Positions 6,237-10,305 of a stretch of 10,305 bases of DNA are shown here, one piece after another. The notes beneath the pieces are model-generated. The model was not told the origin of the DNA. It worked only from the letters and a program-made list of their open reading frames with translations, and searched no databases. Each line of letters starts with the position of its first letter. The stretch's first letter is position 1. Made by a program: the position numbers and the translations under genes. The DNA is from Trichodesmium sp. MAG_R04 (GTDB lineage Bacteria; Cyanobacteriota; Cyanobacteriia; Cyanobacteriales; Microcoleaceae): positions 1 to 10,305 of the forward strand of contig JAKQYG010000107.1 in NCBI GenBank assembly GCA_023356515.1, written 5' to 3'.

Positions 6237-6315
6237 TTTTTAGTAATTAGTGTAATATGAGCAAACAGAATTTGTAGGTAGGTTGCCGTAAATTTTATAC
6301 AAATAGTTTTCTATA

Positions 6316-7917
6316 TTAAGCTACCTCTTCTGTTGTTTTTTTCTTGTTACTTTTTACTTCTTCCTTAATTATATTTAACTGTGTATTCTCAGACAAATAT
6401 TCAGCTAACTGTGCTTCAATATTTTCTTTAACGATATGACGGTACTGATGAAAATGTTCGATATGAGCGCAAGTATTTATATAACTTGTCAGAACACTAG
6501 AATTATTTTTTTTGATACTAAACAAATGATGCCAAAACTTCCAACGAGTTTTTCGCTTTATTCCCTGCCGCCAGCAAATAATCAGCAATGCTCGTAATTC
6601 TATCCAACTTGGCATTTTGATTGCACCTTTAGCAGTAGGAGTGCCCATTATTAGGAAATGCCGATAAGTTCTATCTAAAAACTTTTCACAATCATACAAT
6701 TGCCAGAATGCTTCTACATATTCCTTAGCAATATCTTCTATTGGTCTGGTAGGGATAAAATTTGTCAATGTTACTTGATTACCATTGCCACATTTATCTA
6801 AAAGGCGACCTTCCTTTTTAAGACGATGCCAGAGTGCAGTATTTGGCAATACTTGCAACATACTAAAAAAGGCAGTGGGAATAGTTGTCTGTTCCACAAA
6901 TTGAACAATGCGATCGCCTGCCCCTCGTTTTTCTCCATCAAAACCAATAATAAACCCTGCCATTACCTTTAAACCAGACTTAATAATTTTCTCGACCGCA
7001 TCATTTAGAGGGTTGCGATTATTTTGGTATTTCTGGGTTAACTGTAAACTATCTTCATCAGGAGTCTCTATTCCTAAAAATACTGATTTAAAATTACAAT
7101 CTACCATTAATTGCATTAATTCTTGGTCTTCTGCTAAGTTGACAGAAGCTTCTGTAGCAATTTTAAATGGACATTGACGTTCTGCTTGCCAAACTTTTAA
7201 CTCTCTAAGCAACAACTTAACATTACGTTTGTTACCAATAAAGTTGTCATCCACCATAAATAGAGAACCACGCCATCCTAAATTATATAAGTAATCTAAC
7301 TCTGCTAATAATTGTGCTGGCGTTTTGGTACGAGGTTTGCGACCATACAAAACAATAATATCACAAAATTCACATTGGAATGGACAACCCCGGGAAAACT
7401 GAACCGACATAGATTCATAATATTTCATTTCCAATAAATCAAATCTGGGAATAGGAGTTGTTGTCACATCAGGTTTATTCCCATCTGCCCGGAAAATACC
7501 TTGAGTTTCCCCACGCTGAATAGCATCGACAAATATTGGTAAAGTAATTTCCCCTTCGTCCAAGATCAGAAAATCTACACCACTGTCCAATTGTTCTTGG
7601 GGCAATGCTGTCGGATATGGACCACCACAAGCGACTAATTTGTGGCGTTGTTTTGCTTCTCGGATTTGGTTATGTAAGTCTTCTTTTTGGACAATCATGG
7701 CCGAGAGTATGACTAAATCTGCCCATTCCCATTCTGCTTCTGTAACTGACCTAATGTTTCTATCTACTAACTTATACTCCCATTCCTGGGGCAAGATAGC
7801 TGCTACTGTAACTAAACCTAACGGAGGTAGCATTACTTTGCAATTTACTAGTTCTAGAATTTTTTCAAAAGACCAGAAAGATTGGGGAAATAGGGGGTAA
7901 ATTAATAAGACTCGCAT
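6316..7917 (-). CDS. B12-binding domain radical SAM protein, substrate unknown
   Basis: This is a 533-residue protein. Residues 1-150 form a Rossmann-like cobalamin-binding domain (MRVLLIYPLFPQSFW; LPPLGLVTVAAILP; DFLILDEGE). The strict DxHxxG cobalt ligand is not seen, as in many members of this group. The radical SAM domain follows with C178xxxC182xxC185 (RGCPFQCEFC), which would hold the 4Fe-4S cluster that cleaves S-adenosylmethionine, then FMVDDNF, FLGIETPDE and GFIIGFDGE. The C-terminal part (about 390-500) looks like the extension found in hopanoid-type B12 radical SAM proteins such as HpnP. The last 20 residues are Lys/Glu-rich and probably disordered. Relatives catalyse methylations or ring rearrangements of lipids and natural products; which one applies here cannot be read from sequence. 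The start at 7917 is supported by GAGGA 11 nt upstream. It is a single-gene unit, one HIP1 site inside. Confidence 0.88.
   Translation of the reverse strand: MRVLLIYPLFPQSFWSFEKILELVNCKVMLPPLGLVTVAAILPQEWEYKLVDRNIRSVTEAEWEWADLVILSAMIVQKEDLHNQIREAKQRHKLVACGGPYPTALPQEQLDSGVDFLILDEGEITLPIFVDAIQRGETQGIFRADGNKPDVTTTPIPRFDLLEMKYYESMSVQFSRGCPFQCEFCDIIVLYGRKPRTKTPAQLLAELDYLYNLGWRGSLFMVDDNFIGNKRNVKLLLRELKVWQAERQCPFKIATEASVNLAEDQELMQLMVDCNFKSVFLGIETPDEDSLQLTQKYQNNRNPLNDAVEKIIKSGLKVMAGFIIGFDGEKRGAGDRIVQFVEQTTIPTAFFSMLQVLPNTALWHRLKKEGRLLDKCGNGNQVTLTNFIPTRPIEDIAKEYVEAFWQLYDCEKFLDRTYRHFLIMGTPTAKGAIKMPSWIELRALLIICWRQGIKRKTRWKFWHHLFSIKKNNSSVLTSYINTCAHIEHFHQYRHIVKENIEAQLAEYLSENTQLNIIKEEVKSNKKKTTEEVA
6910..6917. 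repeat. HIP1 octamer
   Basis: GCGATCGC within the radical SAM gene, the third copy in the window. Confidence 0.85.
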
Positions 7918-7928
7918 TAGATGTTAGT

Positions 7929-7933
7929 TCCTC
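7929..7933 (-). promoter_or_regulatory. Ribosome binding site of the radical SAM gene
   Basis: GAGGA on the minus strand lies 11 nt before the ATG at 7917. It is the clearest Shine-Dalgarno-like site in the window and supports that start. A TATAAA at 7954-7959 (minus strand) could be its -10 box, with no good -35. Confidence 0.45.
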
Positions 7934-8644
7934 ACATTAGGATTAAATATTAATTTATAACAGGCTAAACCTAACTTTAACGTTATTAAGTTAATTTCGC
8001 CAATAAATTAAATATTAATTATTGACTATAGGAGTTGAAATTAAAAACTCATAAGAGTTTTGGGAAATTTATTTAAGGAAACCATCTTTAATTTTTCTTA
8101 GTCTCATCCTAAACAAAACAAATTTTTGTCAAATCATTAACTGGCCTTACCCACTCATTCATATGTTAAGTTTTAGCAGGTTTGAGGGTTTAAGTTAACA
8201 GAAAAAATGAAAATGATTGCAGTCAAAAGTTATAGAGATTTAACGGCGCGGCCAAAACTAATTGATTTTGTAGTAAGATTTTATCAATTAACTTCTCAAA
8301 TTTCCAAAACATAAATTTAGTGAAACCTTCAATCAAAGTCATCTTAAACAAATGGGAAGCAATTGATAGGATCCTGCATAGTTTAATGCAAAAACCAAGT
8401 AAAAATGAAAAATAGTGAATTTTATTTATTTTTCAACCTAACACCTATGAGGTTATTAATATTTTTTTTGAATTAATGAATATCAAGGTCAGGTATATTA
8501 GCAAATTTTTTCGCATAAAAACCTTTCTTTAATCATTCAAAAATTACTTTTCATTTCCCTCTTTATTCTGCTTCTGCAATTAATTTGAGATAATTCAAAA
8601 GGTTTGCGTAGCTTATTTTTAATCAGGGTAATAAACCAGGTTTT

Positions 8645-8674
8645 TTGTTTAAAAGTGTAAGTCTTGTTTATAAT
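8645..8674 (+). promoter_or_regulatory. Candidate promoter of the kinase gene
   Basis: TATAAT at 8669-8674 is a consensus -10 box, 40 bp before the ATG. TTGTTT at 8645-8650 is a weak -35 with an 18-bp spacer. In such AT-rich DNA a chance match is possible. Confidence 0.3.
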
Positions 8675-8714
8675 TTAATAATAGATTGTAGTAGACCCTA
8701 AAAAAATTATTATC

Positions 8715-10121
8715 ATGTCTCAATGTCTCAACCCTGAATGCCTTAGTCCTAACCCTGTTAATTCTCAGTTTTGCCAAAAATGTGGAAAGAAACTATTACT
8801 TGTAGAACGTTATTGGGCAAAAAGTATTCTAGGAATTGGTGGTTTTGGTAGAACTTTTTTAGCAGTAGATGAATTTAAACCTTCTAAACCTCTTTGTGTG
8901 ATTAAACAGTTTCTTCCTCAAACACAAGGCACTAAAACCGTAAAAAAAGCTGCAGATTTATTTGCACAGGAAGCGGAAAGGTTGGAATTGCTAGGAACAC
9001 ATCCACAAATTCCTGAACTTTTTGCTTATTTTTCTGTAGGTAGTCGTCAATACTTAGTACAAGAATTTATTGAAGGAGAAACCTTACAACAAGAGTTAGA
9101 TAATCATGGCGTTTTTAATGAAGATCAGATTCGAGAATTATTAATAGATTTATTATCTGTTTTGCAGTTTGTTCACAGTCATAATGTGATTCATCGGGAT
9201 ATTAAACCAGATAATATTATTAGAAGAGAAGCAGATCAAAAGTTAGTATTGGTTGACTTTGGAGCATCTAAGATTATACAAAAAGTTCAACGTTATAGCA
9301 TGGTAGAAACAGTTATTGGTTCAGCAGAATATTGCGCACCAGAACAGTCGATAGGAAAACCAAAGTTAGCCAGTGATTTATATAGTTTGGGGGTAACTTG
9401 TTTACATTTATTAACTAATATGAGCCCCTTTGATATATATGATGTAATGGAAATGGAGTGGGTATGGCGAGATTGTCTAAATGGAAATTTTGTCAGTGAT
9501 GAATTGGGGAAAGTTTTAGATGGTTTGGTGAAGCAAAAACTTAAGGAACGTTATCAGAAAATTGAAGATGTCTTAGCAGATTTACAACCAAGTATTTCTA
9601 CTGTTCAACAAAATACTATTCTACAATATTCTACTTCTTCTAAGGTACCTTTGGTTTCAGCTGGAAAGATAAACTATGAAAAGTTGCGTGACTTATTAGC
9701 CGCAGGAAAGTGGAAAGAAGCAGACCAAGAAACTGGTAATTGTATGTTAAAAGTTACAAAGCGAGATAAGGAGGGTTGGTTTAGAGTAAAAGATATAGAT
9801 AATTTTCCTTGTGAAGACTTGGGCGCTATTGACAAACTTTGGGTAAAATACAGTAATGGTAAGTTTGGCTTTTCTATTCAGAAGAAGATTTATCAGAGTT
9901 TGGGTGGTACAAGACAATATGATAGAAAAGTATGGGAAGCTTTAGGCGATCAAGTTGGATGGCGTCAGGGAGGAAATTGGTTGGGATATTCTGACTTAGA
10001 TTTTAATCTCAACACCCATTACACGGGTCATCTCCCAGGGGTAGCTGGGCTTGTGGCTGGATGGGTGTGGAGGCTTAGTCTTGTTTACCTCTTCTCTCGT
10101 GCAGATATTTGTAGAGTTTAA
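8715..10121 (+). CDS. Zinc-ribbon Ser/Thr protein kinase with C-terminal GUN4 domain
   Basis: This is a 468-residue modular protein. An N-terminal zinc ribbon uses C4, C9, C20 and C23 (CLNPEC...FCQKCG). The Hanks-type kinase domain follows: glycine loop GIGGFGRTF (40-48), Lys64 in CVIKQF, Glu86 in AQEAERL, catalytic loop HRDIKPDN (160-167), DFG (181-183) and CAPE (207-210). All key residues are present, so it should phosphorylate Ser/Thr. After a Ser/Thr/Gln-rich linker (about 292-318) comes a GUN4 domain (about 319-468), with LRDLLAAGKWKEADQET, WFRVKDIDNFPCEDL and GHLPG. Stand-alone Gun4 binds porphyrins and activates Mg-chelatase. In kinase fusions the domain is thought to sense a ligand, but that is inference. 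No membrane segment is evident. No clear RBS precedes ATG 8715, but the zinc ribbon begins right there, which supports this start. A truncated paralogue follows in the same frame. Confidence 0.92.
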   Translation: MSQCLNPECLSPNPVNSQFCQKCGKKLLLVERYWAKSILGIGGFGRTFLAVDEFKPSKPLCVIKQFLPQTQGTKTVKKAADLFAQEAERLELLGTHPQIPELFAYFSVGSRQYLVQEFIEGETLQQELDNHGVFNEDQIRELLIDLLSVLQFVHSHNVIHRDIKPDNIIRREADQKLVLVDFGASKIIQKVQRYSMVETVIGSAEYCAPEQSIGKPKLASDLYSLGVTCLHLLTNMSPFDIYDVMEMEWVWRDCLNGNFVSDELGKVLDGLVKQKLKERYQKIEDVLADLQPSISTVQQNTILQYSTSSKVPLVSAGKINYEKLRDLLAAGKWKEADQETGNCMLKVTKRDKEGWFRVKDIDNFPCEDLGAIDKLWVKYSNGKFGFSIQKKIYQSLGGTRQYDRKVWEALGDQVGWRQGGNWLGYSDLDFNLNTHYTGHLPGVAGLVAGWVWRLSLVYLFSRADICRV

Positions 10122-10124
10122 TAT

Positions 10125-10305
10125 ACTGAAAATGTGGTAAAAGTTGCGGAGTTATTTGTACAGGAAGCAGAAAGTTTGGAATTGTTAGGAAAGCATCCAC
10201 AAATTCCTGAACTTTTTGCTTATTTTACCGTAGATAGTTGTCAATATTTAGTACAAGAATTTATTCCGGGAAAAACCCTAGAACAAGAATTAAATAATTA
10301 TGGAG
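10125..10305 (+). pseudogene. 5'-truncated second kinase copy, runs off the window
   Basis: Starting three bases after the TAA of the upstream kinase, and in the same frame, the sequence reads TENVVKVAELFVQEAESLEL and later HPQIPELFAYF and QYLVQEF. This aligns without gaps to residues 73-132 of the upstream kinase, at about 44 of 60 identical residues by eye. The zinc ribbon, glycine loop and ATP-binding lysine are missing, so this part cannot make an active kinase by itself. GTG at 10134 is a possible but poor start, with no RBS. The homology is open to the window edge. It may be a remnant, or the visible part of a longer paralogue in a tandem kinase array. It arose by partial tandem duplication followed by divergence, or by recombination between paralogues. 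Confidence 0.7.

Larger units (their letters stand above)
5750..6315. other. Repeat-rich noncoding region upstream of recF
   Basis: I see no gene in this 566-bp stretch. It contains two GC-rich hairpins (5857-5901), two inverted-repeat units with GACTTAC arms (5917-5984 and 5997-6102) and a third inverted repeat (6121-6236), each listed separately. It must also hold the recF promoter on the minus strand and the 3' end of the radical SAM transcript; neither can be placed with confidence. Confidence 0.6.
7918..8714. other. AT-rich divergent intergenic region (797 bp)
   Basis: The region separates the leftward radical SAM gene from the rightward kinase gene and must contain both promoters. A 7-bp perfect stem AAAACTC/GAGTTTT with an ATAA loop sits at 8044-8061. 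A second weak stem, AACCT/AGGTT (8435-8454), is followed by a T run near 8461. A 49-codon frame ending at TAG 8413-8415 is open, but it has no good start and no recognisable character, so I do not call it a gene. Nothing else stands out. The region is long for a cyanobacterial intergenic gap and may be a decayed gene. Confidence 0.5.

Noticed and set aside
7000..7177. Plus-strand frames inside the radical SAM gene
   Set aside because: They lie opposite a well-supported gene and show no independent protein features.
8266..8415. Possible small protein of up to 49 codons in the divergent intergenic region
   Set aside because: No good start or RBS and no recognisable features; such frames are expected by chance.
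1..10305. CRISPR arrays, tRNA or rRNA genes, inteins
   Set aside because: No regularly spaced direct repeats, no cloverleaf or rRNA-like segment, and no intein motifs were seen. The RecF interruption is an RNA intron, as shown by its ends and domain 5.

Overview
The window looks like a filamentous, AT-rich cyanobacterium. Three HIP1 octamers (GCGATCGC at 2414, 3049 and 6910), a protein kinase fused to a GUN4 (tetrapyrrole-binding) domain, a chloroplast-like group II intron and many decayed IS copies all point that way. The low GC content and abundance of introns and IS debris would fit a Trichodesmium/Okeania-like genome, but that placement is inference.

Layout. At 1-179 (minus strand) lies the 5' end of an unrecognised short-helix protein that leaves the window. 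From about 400 to 2000 is an insertion-sequence graveyard. It holds a hairpin plus an orphan IS200/IS605-type right end that resembles a TnpB omegaRNA scaffold but has no tnpB. After it come an IS4-like transposase pseudogene with three in-frame stops and a frameshift, and a truncated IS1-type InsA remnant.

From 2050 to 5749 (minus strand) is the main feature: recF split by a 2527-nt group II intron (3115-5641). Exon 1 encodes 36 residues and ends on the Walker A lysine. Exon 2 encodes 354 residues and starts with the Walker A serine. Joining them restores an uninterrupted 390-residue RecF. The intron has the GUGCGAC 5' end, a canonical 34-nt domain 5 and a domain 6 with a bulged branch-point A. 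It encodes a 593-aa RT-maturase-HNH protein. Two of the three metal-binding aspartates of the RT active site are replaced (DANI instead of DADI, YADK instead of YADD), while the maturase region looks intact. The simplest reading is an intron that still splices, because recF function depends on it, but may have lost its own retrotransposition activity.

From 5750 to 6315 is a noncoding stretch with nested inverted repeats (MITE-like) and two GC-rich hairpins. From 6316 to 7917 (minus strand) is a B12-binding radical SAM protein of unknown substrate. From 7918 to 8714 is a 797-bp AT-rich divergent intergenic region. From 8715 to 10121 (plus strand) is a zinc-ribbon/Ser-Thr kinase/GUN4 protein. 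Directly after its stop, in the same frame, a second kinase copy starts without its N-terminal lobe (10125-10305) and runs off the window. It is about 73 percent identical to the first copy by my count, so it is a partial tandem duplication.

No operon logic links the genes. The functional link visible here is intron-encoded maturase to intron RNA to recF.
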